Source: CAYUVH01 sp964448135
Lineage (GTDB): Bacteria > Verrucomicrobiota > Verrucomicrobiia > Limisphaerales > UBA8199
DNA length: 64,000 nt
Assembly: GCA_964448135.1 (NCBI GenBank)
Contig: CAYUVH010000059.1
Span: 124,001-188,000, forward strand
Direction of reading: 5' to 3'
Below, piece by piece: positions 7,873 through 16,666 of the stretch; positions within the stretch are counted from its first letter, which is position 1; the number at the start of each line of letters is the position of its first letter. Below the pieces are notes generated by a model. It was given only the letters and a program-made list of their open reading frames with translations. It was not told where the DNA came from and ran no database searches. A program made the position numbers and the translations under genes.

Positions 7873-9194
7873 GCGGCCTGGTGCCCGGCTGACTTCGGAA
7901 CGAGCGTCACGCAGGCCAGCGCCGCCACGAGAATAAAGGCGCCGCCGGCCATGACGGCATAGACGAGATTTCCCTTCAATAGATCCCGCACGATCGGGCC
8001 GAAGGTGAGCGCGGCGATGATTTCCGGCAACACGATGAAGAAGTTGAAAATGCCCATGTAAACGCCCATGCGTTTGGGCGGCAGCGCTCCCGCCAGCATC
8101 GCATATGGCATGGAGAGAATACTAGCCCAGGTGATGCCGCCCAAGCCAAGCGCGAGCAGCAGCCAATACTTCTGCTGCTCCCCGTGAACCATCCCCACGC
8201 CGAGGAGGCCGAGCCCACCGAGCAACAGGCACAACCCGTGAATGTGACGGCGATCCAACCGCTGCGCCGCGGCCATAAGCGCGAAGGCCGCAATAAAAGT
8301 CACCGCGTCCTTCCAGGCATAGCAAACACCGGCCCACTCCGCCCCGGATTTAAACAGGTCGCTGTTCGGATCGGTGGAGCCGAAGACGACTGGTACCGCA
8401 TTGGAGAAGTGCAGCCACATGCAAAATAGTCCCATCCAGGTGAAGAACTGCACGATCGCGAGCCGCCACATGGTCGATGGCATTTCGCGCAGTGCGGCGA
8501 AAATTTCCTCGATCAGCTTTGCCGGGCCGCCGCTGGCAGCCTGCTCGCGCCGGAACGCCTCCAAATCTTCGGGTGGATATTCCGAGGTCGTAAATACCGT
8601 CCAGAGCACCGCCCCGAGAAATGCCGCGGCGCCGATATAGAAGGAGATCCGGACATTCGCGGGCACGGCGTGTTCTGCGCCGGTATCGCTGGAAATGTGC
8701 AGGAAGTTCTTGAGCAACCACGGCAACAAGCCGGCCACCACGGCGCCCACGCCAATAAAGAAACTCTGCATCGCGAACCCGGTGCCGCGTTGTTCTTCCG
8801 GCAACTTGTCCGCCACGTAGGCGCGGAACGGCTCCATCGAAATGTTGATCGAGGCGTCCAGCACCCATAAGAGCCCGGCGGCCATCCAAAGGGTGCCGCA
8901 GTTGGGCATCAGGATCAGCGCGAGGGAGCTCAAGATGGCGCCGGTCAGGAAATACGGGCGGCGACGTCCCAGCGGCCCCCAGGTGCGGTCGCTCATCGCA
9001 CCGATGATGGGCTGCACGATGAAGCCGGTGAGCGGCGCGGCGAGCCAGAGCATGGGAATCTGCGCATCCGAGGCCCCGAGATATTTGTAGATGGGGCTCA
9101 TGTTGGCCATCTGCAGGCCCCAGCCGAATTGGATGCCCAGGAAACCGAAACTCATGTTCCAGATCTGCCAGAAGGAGAGGCGGGGTTTGTTCAT
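7869..9194 (-). CDS. MFS sugar transporter (SLC45/GPH-like)
   Basis: A 441-aa polytopic protein with about 12 membrane helices. The N-terminus has FGIQFGWGLQMAN-like sequence and the first loop SDRTWGPLGRRRPYF, which is the MFS loop 2-3 motif as found in sucrose/maltose transporters of the SLC45/GPH group. A central cytoplasmic loop (TTSEYPPEDLEAFRREQ) divides the two halves. It is convergent with the ROK kinase, overlapping its end. This pairing suggests uptake of a sugar or disaccharide later phosphorylated inside. The substrate cannot be read from sequence. Confidence 0.88.
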   Translation of the reverse strand: MNKPRLSFWQIWNMSFGFLGIQFGWGLQMANMSPIYKYLGASDAQIPMLWLAAPLTGFIVQPIIGAMSDRTWGPLGRRRPYFLTGAILSSLALILMPNCGTLWMAAGLLWVLDASINISMEPFRAYVADKLPEEQRGTGFAMQSFFIGVGAVVAGLLPWLLKNFLHISSDTGAEHAVPANVRISFYIGAAAFLGAVLWTVFTTSEYPPEDLEAFRREQAASGGPAKLIEEIFAALREMPSTMWRLAIVQFFTWMGLFCMWLHFSNAVPVVFGSTDPNSDLFKSGAEWAGVCYAWKDAVTFIAAFALMAAAQRLDRRHIHGLCLLLGGLGLLGVGMVHGEQQKYWLLLALGLGGITWASILSMPYAMLAGALPPKRMGVYMGIFNFFIVLPEIIAALTFGPIVRDLLKGNLVYAVMAGGAFILVAALACVTLVPKSAGHQAA

Positions 9195-9474
9195 GGCTGG
9201 AGTCGGGGCTTTGCGCGATTAATGGCTAAATTCAGCACGGGGTTGGGGAGCGAAGCAAGCAAGTTCCTGCGTGAATTCGCCTACGAACGGTCGGCACCCT
9301 GTTCCCGAAGCGCGGCAGTTCCGGGTCGCCGGGGGACGCACTCCAAGGCGCACCAGAACTGATTCGCCGGGGGGGTTACAAATCGTCCGCGCTGCGGCTG
9401 AGGACAGCCGCGCGCCACTTCAAAGGTGCTGACATAAGTCTTGCAAATGGACGGGGCGGGAGTTTCATAGCCAC
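9195..9474. other. divergent intergenic region
   Basis: About 280 bases between the minus-strand transporter and a plus-strand membrane gene. It carries both promoters by layout. I see no RNA gene, strong palindrome or ORF here. Confidence 0.35.
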
Positions 9475-9930
9475 ATGGAACCGGTTTTGTGGGCGCTGGC
9501 GGTGACGGCTCCTCTCATCATCATCGGGACGTGTGTCTATCTCGCGCGAAACAAGGACTTGAAGGACGAAGAGCGGGACGAGCAGGTGCCGCTCGAAGTT
9601 CGGATCCGGCAGATCGCAATACTTTTTTCCCTGCCTGCCTGGGTGCTGCTCGTCATCGCGTTTATCGCCGGATCGCTCGGCCGCGTCATCGGCCACCCCA
9701 CGGCGGGCGTCGTTTTTCTGGTGTCCTGTCTTTTTTGCAGCCCGTTTTCGCTGATCATTTTCCTGAAATGGTCGGACGTTGAGGCCCGCTTCGTCAAAAA
9801 GCTGTTCTGGTTTGTCTGGACGATGGTGCCGATGTTGCTGGGATTGTTTATTTTATTGGGCAGTATGGCGCTTAAATGGAAGCCGGCACCTCCGCGCGGC
9901 AACACGCCAGCGCAGGCGCAACAGGGCTGA
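9475..9930 (+). CDS. hypothetical 4-TM membrane protein
   Basis: 151 aa with about four membrane helices: residues about 5-24, 50-68, 77-97 and 112-132. A charged cytoplasmic-type loop (ARNKDLKDEERDEQ) lies between the first two and a Pro/Gln-rich tail closes it. No recognisable family. It lies 80 bases upstream of coaB in the same direction. Confidence 0.65.
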   Translation: MEPVLWALAVTAPLIIIGTCVYLARNKDLKDEERDEQVPLEVRIRQIAILFSLPAWVLLVIAFIAGSLGRVIGHPTAGVVFLVSCLFCSPFSLIIFLKWSDVEARFVKKLFWFVWTMVPMLLGLFILLGSMALKWKPAPPRGNTPAQAQQG

Positions 9931-10010
9931 CGGCCCGACGCGACGTGAACCGGCACATTTGCGCCTGAAAGCTCGAATCGCTTGGCACGGGCTTAGCTAT
10001 AAAGAATTTT

Positions 10011-10661
10011 ATGCGTTGTTTGGTGACCGCGGGGCCGACTTACGAGCCGCTGGATCGGGTGCGGAGGTTGACAAATCATTCGACCGGGCGATTGGGCTCG
10101 GAACTGGCCACGTACCTGGCAAATCAGGGTCACGAGGTGACCCTGCTGTTAGGCGAACTGGCCAGCGCACCACGTCCCACGGGGCGGGTGCAGGTGGAAA
10201 CCTTCAGCACGACAGGCAGCCTGCGCGAATTGTTGCGCGAAAAATCCGAGCGCGGCGCCGAGGCGCTTTTTCATGTGGCGGCCGTGAGCGATTTCACCTT
10301 CGGAAAGCTCTGGCGTAAAACGCGCGATGGCGAGCTGCTGGAAGTCAAAGGCGGAAAAGTTTCAACCCGCGAAGGGGTGTTGATGGCCGAGCTGACACCC
10401 ACCCCAAAAATCATCGCGGAGATCCGCCAGTGGCTGCCGCAGGCGCGCTTGATTGGCTGGAAGTACGAGGTGGACGGAAATCGCGCATCCGTCCTGCGCC
10501 TGGCGGAAAAGCAAATCGCCGAATGTCTCACCGACGCCTGCGTGGCGAACGGGCCCGCTTACGGCGAGGGCTTCGGGCTGGTACGCCAGGGGGGAGAGGT
10601 TGCGCACCTGGCGGGGAGTGCCGAGTTATTTCCGGCGCTGGAAGAGTTGTTGCGGGAGTAG
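10011..10661 (+). CDS. coaB: stand-alone phosphopantothenoylcysteine synthetase (CoaB)
   Basis: 216 aa corresponding only to the CoaB half of the usual CoaBC (Dfp) fusion. Conserved parts are LVTAGPTYEPLD, the nucleotide loop NHSTGRLG, a dimer/active-site segment (HVAAVSDF) and TPKIIAEIR. It ligates cysteine to 4'-phosphopantothenate in coenzyme A synthesis. The NHSTG form is seen in stand-alone CoaB enzymes. No CoaC decarboxylase lies in the window, so it must be elsewhere. Start at ATG 10011 fits the family N-terminus. Convergent with the ABC ATPase downstream. Confidence 0.85.
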   Translation: MRCLVTAGPTYEPLDRVRRLTNHSTGRLGSELATYLANQGHEVTLLLGELASAPRPTGRVQVETFSTTGSLRELLREKSERGAEALFHVAAVSDFTFGKLWRKTRDGELLEVKGGKVSTREGVLMAELTPTPKIIAEIRQWLPQARLIGWKYEVDGNRASVLRLAEKQIAECLTDACVANGPAYGEGFGLVRQGGEVAHLAGSAELFPALEELLRE

Positions 10662-10732
10662 AGAAGAAAAACTCGAAATCCGAAATCCGAAACAAATCCA
10701 AAAATCGGAAATTCCAAAAAACAAACACGGGA

Positions 10733-10796
10733 AAACCGTTGAAAACGGTTTAAGAAAAGATTTTCCAAGCTTGGGCCACCTGGCTGAAGCCAGGTG
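10733..10796. terminator. two hairpins between convergent genes
   Basis: AAACCGTT-GAA-AACGGTTT (10733-10751) and CACCTGGCT-GA-AGCCAGGTG (10777-10796) are perfect stems in the spacer between convergent coaB and the ABC ATPase. Read on the minus strand, the first is followed by a loose T-rich run, so it could end the ATPase transcript. The second resembles a dispersed palindromic element. Just upstream, 10675-10735 is an A-rich stretch with repeated GAAATCCGAAAT words. Confidence 0.45.
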
Positions 10797-10836
10797 TTAA
10801 TGAGAAGCTGGAACGACGGAATTTCGCAAGTTTCGA

Positions 10837-11823
10837 TCAGAGCTCTTTGCGGGCGAATATCTGGCGAATAATGTCCTCGATGGGGACGTCCTGGATGTCT
10901 ATGTCGGCAACGGGAATTTCGTCCAGGAGGGCTTTGCAGACCGGAATGACGCGGTCGCGCTTTACTTTCAATTTGACGCTGTTGGCGCTTTGTTCCAGCA
11001 CCTCACCGTATTTGGCGAGGCTTTCCTTGGAGCATTGGACGTCGCCGGCGCATTGTATCGTGATGAGCTTGGAATCTGCGAAGCGATCAAGGACGTCCTG
11101 CAAGCGCCCGTCGAAGAAAATCGTGCCGTGGTCGATGATGATGACGCGGTCGCATAATTCCTGGATGTCGGCCATGTAATGGCTGGTCAACAGGATGGTG
11201 GTCTTCTGCTTTTCATTGTGGGTCCGGAGGAATTCGCGGACGGTTTTTTGCGAGACGACATCGAGGCCGATGGTGGGCTCGTCCAGAAACAGGACTTTGG
11301 GCCGGTGCAGGAGCGACGCGATGAGCTCGAACTTCATGCGCTCGCCGAGGGACAGTTCGCGCACGCTGATGTTGAGTTTTTCGCGGACGGCGAGGAGCTC
11401 GCACATTTCGGTCACCGTCTTTTCGAGGTCGACACGGGACAGGCCGTAGATTTCGGCATTGAGTTCGAGCGATTCACGCGCGGGGAGGTCCCACCAAAGC
11501 TGGTTCTTCTGGCCAAGCACGAGCGCGAACTGCCGACGATAGCCATCGTGCCGCTCCCACGGTACGTAACCGAGCACTTTCGCGTTGCCGCCGGTGGGAT
11601 AGAGCAGGCCGGCGAGCATTTTCAGGGTGGTGGTTTTGCCCGCGCCGTTCGGGCCGAGAAACCCGACGAGTTCACCGGGCTCGATCCGGAAATTGACGTC
11701 CTTGACCGCCACCACCTGTTCGTACTGCCGGCGGAACAACCCCTTCACCGCGCCGCCAAAGCCGGGTTGCTTTTTATAGGTGCGGAAGGTCTTGGTCAGG
11801 TTGCTGACTTCGATGGCGGGCAT
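10837..11823 (-). CDS. ABC transporter ATP-binding protein (exporter type)
   Basis: 328 aa. Walker A is GPNGAGKTTTLKML, the signature is LSLGERMKFELIASLL, Walker B is VLFLDEPTIGLD, and the switch His follows in LLTSHYMAD. An insertion before Walker A (KKQPGFGGAVKGLFRRQYEQ) and a C-terminal accessory domain are typical of ATPases paired with ABC-2 export permeases. The frame is open further upstream, but homology begins at MPAIEVSNLTKTF, so I place the start at 11823. No permease gene flanks it, so the membrane partner is unknown. Confidence 0.9.
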   Translation of the reverse strand: MPAIEVSNLTKTFRTYKKQPGFGGAVKGLFRRQYEQVVAVKDVNFRIEPGELVGFLGPNGAGKTTTLKMLAGLLYPTGGNAKVLGYVPWERHDGYRRQFALVLGQKNQLWWDLPARESLELNAEIYGLSRVDLEKTVTEMCELLAVREKLNISVRELSLGERMKFELIASLLHRPKVLFLDEPTIGLDVVSQKTVREFLRTHNEKQKTTILLTSHYMADIQELCDRVIIIDHGTIFFDGRLQDVLDRFADSKLITIQCAGDVQCSKESLAKYGEVLEQSANSVKLKVKRDRVIPVCKALLDEIPVADIDIQDVPIEDIIRQIFARKEL

Positions 11824-11844
11824 GGTTAAAGGAGGGAAGAAATT

Positions 11845-11887
11845 CCCCTCACCCCCGCCCTCTCCCAAAGGGAGAGGGAGAGCCGTT
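11845..11887. repeat. dispersed C/T-G/A rich palindromic element
   Basis: CCCCTCACCCCCGCCCTCTCCCAAAGGGAGAGG-type sequence containing CTCTCCC-AAA-GGGAGAG. Related stretches occur at 15303-15352 and 62178-62250, always between genes. It looks like a small interspersed repeat, not a gene. Confidence 0.5.
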
Positions 11888-12038
11888 GGATGGCTTTAGG
11901 AGTTGGCACCATCTGTTGGCTGTGGTCCGCGTGGGGTAACCAGTGAGATTGAAACTCGTCACCTCGTCTCCTGCAAGAAAAAGCAGGGCTCGCGGGAGCC
12001 TGCAACTTGGGATGCGAGTTCAACCGAGTGACTCCGGC

Positions 12039-12608
12039 TCAACGCGCCCAGTCGGGGTTTTCCATGAAGGCGTAGCACAGCAGGTGGCAGATGCACATCT
12101 GCGCATCTTCCGCGCGACCATAATGGGCGTCCGCGATGACAATGGTCTGCTCGGCGATCTCGGCCATCTTGCCGCGCTTCGCGCCGACGAGGGCGATGGT
12201 GCGCAGGCCGTTTTTCTTTGCCCAATCGAGCGCCTTGACGCAGTTGGGCGAGTTGCCGCTCACGCTGATGCCGAGGACAACGTCACCGGCCTGGGCATAG
12301 TTTTGCAACTGGCCGACGAAGATGTCCTCGTAGGAATAATCGTTCCCGAGCGCGGTCATCCAACTGACGTTGTCGTTGAGCGAAATCACCTGAAAGCGCT
12401 GGCCGACTTTGTCGGACGCGCCCTTGCCGAGGTCGGTGGCGAAATGGGACGCGTTGGCGGCGCTGCCGCCGTTGCCAAACACGAATACGCGGCGCTTTTC
12501 CTTCAGCGCATCGCGGAGCTTTTCAATAATCTGGGCGACGCCGTCCACCGAGATGGAATCGTGCGCGGCCTTCTGGGCTTTGATATAATCGGCAATCCAT
12601 TGCTTCAT
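12039..12608 (-). CDS. SIS-domain sugar isomerase (GmhA-like)
   Basis: 189 aa. FVFGNGGSAANASHFATDL and GISVSGNSPNCVKALDWAKK are the phosphosugar-binding loops of the GmhA (sedoheptulose-7-phosphate isomerase) branch of SIS proteins. A His equivalent to E. coli GmhA His180 is present in CICHLLCYAF. The residue aligned with catalytic Glu65 appears to be Asp (FATDL), so true heptose isomerase activity is not certain. The start at 12608 (MKQWIADYIKAQ) fits the family; longer upstream frame is ignored. It follows the ROK kinase by 31 bases, making a kinase-isomerase pair. Confidence 0.8.
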   Translation of the reverse strand: MKQWIADYIKAQKAAHDSISVDGVAQIIEKLRDALKEKRRVFVFGNGGSAANASHFATDLGKGASDKVGQRFQVISLNDNVSWMTALGNDYSYEDIFVGQLQNYAQAGDVVLGISVSGNSPNCVKALDWAKKNGLRTIALVGAKRGKMAEIAEQTIVIADAHYGRAEDAQMCICHLLCYAFMENPDWAR

Positions 12609-12639
12609 AAAGTGAACATAGCGGGCAAAGGGGGGATTG

Positions 12640-13557
12640 TCAGCGCGTTTCTTGGGCGAGAAAAAGCGCACCGACGGGCACTGCATCTTCACCCAAGGCC
12701 GCCAGCACAATGCGCGGTCCGGGCGCAAAAACCTCCATGATTTGTCCGGTCAGGGCTTCAGCCACCGCCCGGCGAAGCGGCTCGCCAATGAGCGAAAGTC
12801 CGCCGCCGAGCACAATCACTTCGGGATGAAAAAGATGCACGGCGTGCGAGAGTCCAAAAGCCAGATCGCAGGCAATTTCCGACAAAAGCGCCAGCGCGAC
12901 CCCGTCACCTTGAGCCAGCGCGGCAGGCAGGTGTTTTGCCTCTCCGCCGCGAGTCTCAGAAATCCGCTGAGCGAGCACGCTTTGTGGTGCGCTGGTTTTT
13001 AACTCGCGAATCCGCGCGTCCACCGCCCACCCGGAGCAGCGCGATTCCAAGGTTGTGCCATCACGATCCAGTCGCAGATGGCCGACTTCACTTTCGCCGG
13101 GCGTGGCGCCGTGGTAAATGCGCCCGTCGAGGACAAGCCCGCCACCGACGCCGCTGCCCAAAGTGACGTAAAGGACAGGGTTACGGTCCACGCCAGCCCC
13201 GAGCCGGGCCTCGCCCAGGGCAGCCACGTTGGCGTCATTGTCTACCGAAATCGGGGCGTCAGTAATTCGCTGGAGCCAGTCCCGGAGGTCAAAATCGGAC
13301 CAGCCCTCGATTTGGTGCGATCGCGCGATGCGGCCGGTGCGCCAATTTACGGGGCCGCCAAATCCCACACCAATGGCGTGCACTTTTTGTTTCTGTAAAA
13401 GGGAGGAGAGTGCGCCTTCGAGTTGGGATTGAATGCCGGAGGCGTCGCGAGCTGGATCAACCGCAAAACGATGTCTTTCGAGGATGCGGCCCTCACCCTC
13501 CCCCAAGACCAACTGCAGCTTGGTTCCCCCGATTTCGATCCCGACGAATGGTGGCAT
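12640..13557 (-). CDS. ROK-family sugar kinase
   Basis: 305 aa with GIEIGGTKLQLVLG (phosphate 1), the canonical SVDNDANVAALGEARLGAG (catalytic Asp) and LGSGVGGGLVLDGRIYHGA. GESEVGHLRLD keeps the substrate-binding Glu and His. The zinc-binding CxCG-GC motif is lost: only one Cys remains in LESRCSGWAVD. Loss of the structural zinc is known in some ROK kinases. It is the first gene of a two-gene unit with the SIS isomerase, so the pair may process one phosphosugar. Which sugar is unknown. Confidence 0.85.
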   Translation of the reverse strand: MPPFVGIEIGGTKLQLVLGEGEGRILERHRFAVDPARDASGIQSQLEGALSSLLQKQKVHAIGVGFGGPVNWRTGRIARSHQIEGWSDFDLRDWLQRITDAPISVDNDANVAALGEARLGAGVDRNPVLYVTLGSGVGGGLVLDGRIYHGATPGESEVGHLRLDRDGTTLESRCSGWAVDARIRELKTSAPQSVLAQRISETRGGEAKHLPAALAQGDGVALALLSEIACDLAFGLSHAVHLFHPEVIVLGGGLSLIGEPLRRAVAEALTGQIMEVFAPGPRIVLAALGEDAVPVGALFLAQETR

Positions 13558-13641
13558 TCAGAAACTCAATTCCGAAGCAGGCCGGTTGCTTGCCACGTTG
13601 CCGAGCAACGAGCGGCGGCGGTTGGTGGCCAAGCCTGCGAA

Positions 13642-14097
13642 CTAAGGTCCAGCCAGGATCTTGGCGCGCTGGTTGTGGTATTCTTCGGCCGTGATCTTGT
13701 CGTTCTTGTATTGATCGAGCAAATCCTTCAGGCGCTGCTGTTTGTCTTCAGAAAGCGGCGAGGCCGGACCGGCGATGGGAGCGAATTTGACAGGCTCGGG
13801 TTTGGTCATCTTTTTGGCCGGAGCGTTAGTCTTGGAAACGGTGGAAGCTTCGGCGGGCTTGGCTTCCTTGGCTTCAGCGGGTTTTTCGGTTTGGGCAGCG
13901 GCCGCGGGTTTGGTTTCGGCCGGTGCGGTAGTGTCGCTGGAATCTTTCTGGAGCAGAGTCGCGCCCTTGGTGTCTTCGCTCACTCCCGCCGCGGCCTTGG
14001 GTTTGGCGGCGGCGTTGGTGTCATCAGCGGCGGCGGAGAAGCTGGCGAGGCAAAGACCGGTCGCAATAAGGAGAAGAAAGCGGGTTGCGTTGTGCAT
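13642..14097 (-). CDS. secreted Ala/Lys/Pro-rich protein with SHOCT-like tail
   Basis: 151 aa. Residues 1-24 are a signal peptide (RFLLLIATGLCLASFSAAA). Residues about 25-110 are low-complexity Ala/Lys/Pro/Glu sequence. The last about 35 residues (KQQRLKDLLDQYKNDKITAEEY) form two short helices like the SHOCT domain, an oligomerisation module at protein ends. Probably periplasmic. Function unknown. Confidence 0.75.
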   Translation of the reverse strand: MHNATRFLLLIATGLCLASFSAAADDTNAAAKPKAAAGVSEDTKGATLLQKDSSDTTAPAETKPAAAAQTEKPAEAKEAKPAEASTVSKTNAPAKKMTKPEPVKFAPIAGPASPLSEDKQQRLKDLLDQYKNDKITAEEYHNQRAKILAGP

Positions 14098-14234
14098 ACG
14101 AATCTACTTAGGCCAATTTTGTCTTCCGCGCAACTCCATTCCCGGGGGCAGCGGGAGCGGGAGCGGAAAAGCCGAACATGCCGACCAGTTCTGTCCCCCC
14201 AACCGTCAGGCGGAGTCGTCGCGGCGCTACGACC

Positions 14235-15248
14235 CTATCGGGGAGCTGGCGGCGGGACCAGTCGCGCCCAGGCCGAGGAACTGGGAAGACGAATGAGTGA
14301 CCGGAAAACGATGCTGCGAAAGCGGGCGCGACTGATCTTGATCCGCGTCGGGGCGGTGAGCGGACTTTGTTGCCGCAGCAGGCCGATGGTTTCCAGGCCG
14401 ATGAGAATCGGCCACGCGCAAGCCAGGCGAAGGCGGGCGTTGGGTCGGGGAATGGCCTTGGTATAAGCCCACCCGGCCCGCAAATAACCCTCCGTGACAT
14501 CCAGATACTCCTGGTACAACGATCGCAGCCGGGGTTCAGCGCCCGGCTTCAACAAATCCGCCGGCTGCAAGCCTGCTTCTGCGAGCCGATCCTTGGGCAG
14601 ATAACACCGGCCGTTTTTCAGGTCTTCCGGCAGATCGCGCAGGATGTTTGTCAGTTGCAGGCCTTTGCCGAAGCGAATTCCTGTCGCGATGGAAAAGTCC
14701 CCTGCCAATGGATTTTGCGGAAACAAATGCGCGTGGCAGAGTCGCGTCCAGAACTCGCCGACGCAGCCGGCCACCCGGAAAGTGTAATCGTCCAGTTCGG
14801 CGTCCGTCTCCAAGGCGCGCACCTGGCCCGGTGCTACTCCGGCAAATCGCGCGAGATCGAGGTCCTGTCCGCTGGTGATGATATCGAGGACCTGCCGGAC
14901 CAACGTCAAATCCGCCGGTGGTAGGTGTCCGAGCAGCCCGACGGTTTCTTCGCAGCGCTCCAGGAGCACCCGTTCGGCGGGTAGGGATTGTTGGCCGGCC
15001 AGCAAGCTGAAATCGCATCGCGCCGGGCGGGTGCCGAGAATTCGTTCCCTCAGCGCCTGCAGAGCCGCGCGACGTTGCTCGACGGGGACGAGCGCGGTGT
15101 CGGCGATGGTGTCGCTGGTGCGCGCGAGGAGGTAAGCGAGGCCGATTTGGGGGCGGATGCGGACCGGCAGAATTCGCATCGTCCAGTAGAACGACCGCGA
15201 AACCTGCTCCAACAGAGGCAGCGGGAGATGGAGGACCGGGTCAGCCAT
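14235..15248 (-). CDS. squalene/phytoene synthase family protein
   Basis: 337 aa of the trans-isoprenyl diphosphate synthase head-to-head family. The first Asp-rich motif is RTSDTIADT (Asp46, Asp50) and the second is NILRDLPEDLKNGRCYLP (DxxED). SRSFYWTMRILP near residue 17 is the usual N-terminal signature. It condenses two C15 or C20 diphosphates to squalene or phytoene. The lineage commonly makes hopanoids and carotenoids, but no cyclase or desaturase lies nearby, so the product is undecided. The last about 40 residues (RSIVFRSLIRLPSSSAWARL) are unlike the family and may be a divergent tail. Confidence 0.88.
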   Translation of the reverse strand: MADPVLHLPLPLLEQVSRSFYWTMRILPVRIRPQIGLAYLLARTSDTIADTALVPVEQRRAALQALRERILGTRPARCDFSLLAGQQSLPAERVLLERCEETVGLLGHLPPADLTLVRQVLDIITSGQDLDLARFAGVAPGQVRALETDAELDDYTFRVAGCVGEFWTRLCHAHLFPQNPLAGDFSIATGIRFGKGLQLTNILRDLPEDLKNGRCYLPKDRLAEAGLQPADLLKPGAEPRLRSLYQEYLDVTEGYLRAGWAYTKAIPRPNARLRLACAWPILIGLETIGLLRQQSPLTAPTRIKISRARFRSIVFRSLIRLPSSSAWARLVPPPAPR

Positions 15249-15302
15249 GCGGACCCGGGCAGTGAATCACAGCGGGCTGAAAGTGTCAGCAACCAAACCT
15301 GA

Positions 15303-15352
15303 TGGACCTCTCCCCGCCCCCGCCTCCCAAGGAGAAGAGGGTGAGAGGAAGG
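15303..15352. repeat. dispersed C-rich element
   Basis: A second copy of the CCTCTCCCCGCCCCCGCC/GAAGAGGGTGAGAGG-type element seen at 11845. It sits in the 115-base spacer between squalene synthase and the signalling operon. Nothing else is recognised in that spacer. Confidence 0.45.
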
Positions 15353-15363
15353 CAGTTGGCGAA

Positions 15364-16653
15364 TCAGGCCGGCACCAGGACCTTGTCCTTTACGCCGATG
15401 GCCGTCAGATGTCCGCAGGCGCCAGCGACCGCGCGATCGGCATTGCCGGCGGGCATCAAGTAAACTTCGACGGAGCGGGAAGTGCCGTCCTTGAGCACGA
15501 TACGGGTTTCGTAGCGCGCGGCTTCGCCGCCCGAACGGGCGAGATCAAGGAAGACCTGCTGACTGTGGTCGCGATCTTCCGGATGCACGAAGTCGAAAAA
15601 GCTTTTCCCAATCGCGGAGGGCACTTCGATACCGGTCAATTCCGTCCAGGCCGGATTGAGGAAGGTGAGGTTGGCCTGTTCATCCATTTGGAAGACCACA
15701 TCCTTCAGGTTGGCGAGGATCGCCCGGTAATTAAGTTCACTGGCACTGAGGGCGGCCTCGAAGCGCTTGCGTTCGACGCCCAGCGCAACACCATTGGCGA
15801 CCGAGCCCATTTCCTGGGCAATGGCTTCGGTGAGCGTGTGCTGCGTGAAGATGGTCATGAGACCAACGAGGTGACCATCCAGTAACAGCGGGCAGGCCGC
15901 CGCCGAAATCAGCCCTTCGCGGGAAACCCATTGCTTGTCCGGCAGCCCGTCGTAGGCGGCAAGGTTGCGAATGACCTGCGGCTGCCCTTCGGCCAGCGCT
16001 TCCAGATTAAAACGCATCTCCGGCATGGCGCGGAGATTGGGGTTGCGGTCCCAGACCGGGCCGGCGACGGCGCGGTGATCGAAAACGCGCGTGGTCGGGT
16101 CGAAGATTGAGATGCGCGCCACGGCGGCGTTGAGGAATTGCACCATCGCCTGGGCACAACGTTCCAAGGTGCGATCGAGGGATCCGCGCCGGGCGAGGGC
16201 GAGACCCACTTCCGCGCCGAACGCGGCGAGCCGGGCTTGTTCGAACGCGGCGAGCGTCGCCGCGCGTTTGCGTTGGAGCGCATAGCGGATGCTGCGTTCC
16301 ACTGTCTCGGCGCGCAGTTGCGGTTTCACGATGTAGTCGGCGGCGCCTGCTTCCATGGCGTCGAGGTCTACTTCCTTCTGACCAGCGCCGGTCAGGAGAA
16401 TGAGGGCCGCCTGGCAGCCGGCGTGGGTTGCGGCGCGGATGAGTTCCACACCGTTGTGCGCGCCGAGGCGGTAATCCACCAGACACACGTCGTGCTGGTT
16501 GCGCTGCATCATTTCCAGGCCAGCCTCATACGTCTTGGCCCAGTCCACCGAAAAGCGTGGGCTGGTGATTTCGGCGAAAACATCACGCGCTATAATATAA
16601 TCATCTTCGTCATCCTCGATGAGGAGCACCTGGATCAGTCCGTTTTGGTTCAT
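15364..16653 (-). CDS. REC-GAF-PAS signalling protein
   Basis: 429 aa from ATG 16653 (MNQNGLIQVLLIEDDEDD). A receiver domain spans about 1-125 with acidic pocket EDDEDD and phospho-acceptor Asp60 (CLVDYRLG). A GAF-like sensor covers about 145-295. A PAS domain spans about 300-420 (YRAILANLKDVVFQMD, LNPAWTELTGIEV, HPEDR). No kinase, HTH or GGDEF output is present, so it probably relays through interaction. It is the last gene of an operon with a histidine kinase and a single-domain receiver, starting 13 bases after the latter. Confidence 0.9.
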   Translation of the reverse strand: MNQNGLIQVLLIEDDEDDYIIARDVFAEITSPRFSVDWAKTYEAGLEMMQRNQHDVCLVDYRLGAHNGVELIRAATHAGCQAALILLTGAGQKEVDLDAMEAGAADYIVKPQLRAETVERSIRYALQRKRAATLAAFEQARLAAFGAEVGLALARRGSLDRTLERCAQAMVQFLNAAVARISIFDPTTRVFDHRAVAGPVWDRNPNLRAMPEMRFNLEALAEGQPQVIRNLAAYDGLPDKQWVSREGLISAAACPLLLDGHLVGLMTIFTQHTLTEAIAQEMGSVANGVALGVERKRFEAALSASELNYRAILANLKDVVFQMDEQANLTFLNPAWTELTGIEVPSAIGKSFFDFVHPEDRDHSQQVFLDLARSGGEAARYETRIVLKDGTSRSVEVYLMPAGNADRAVAGACGHLTAIGVKDKVLVPA

Positions 16654-16666
16654 AAATTGTAATGGG

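Noticed and set aside
13423..14466. 347-aa plus-strand open frame
   Set aside because: Runs across the ends of three minus-strand genes and is Gly/Phe/Arg low complexity.
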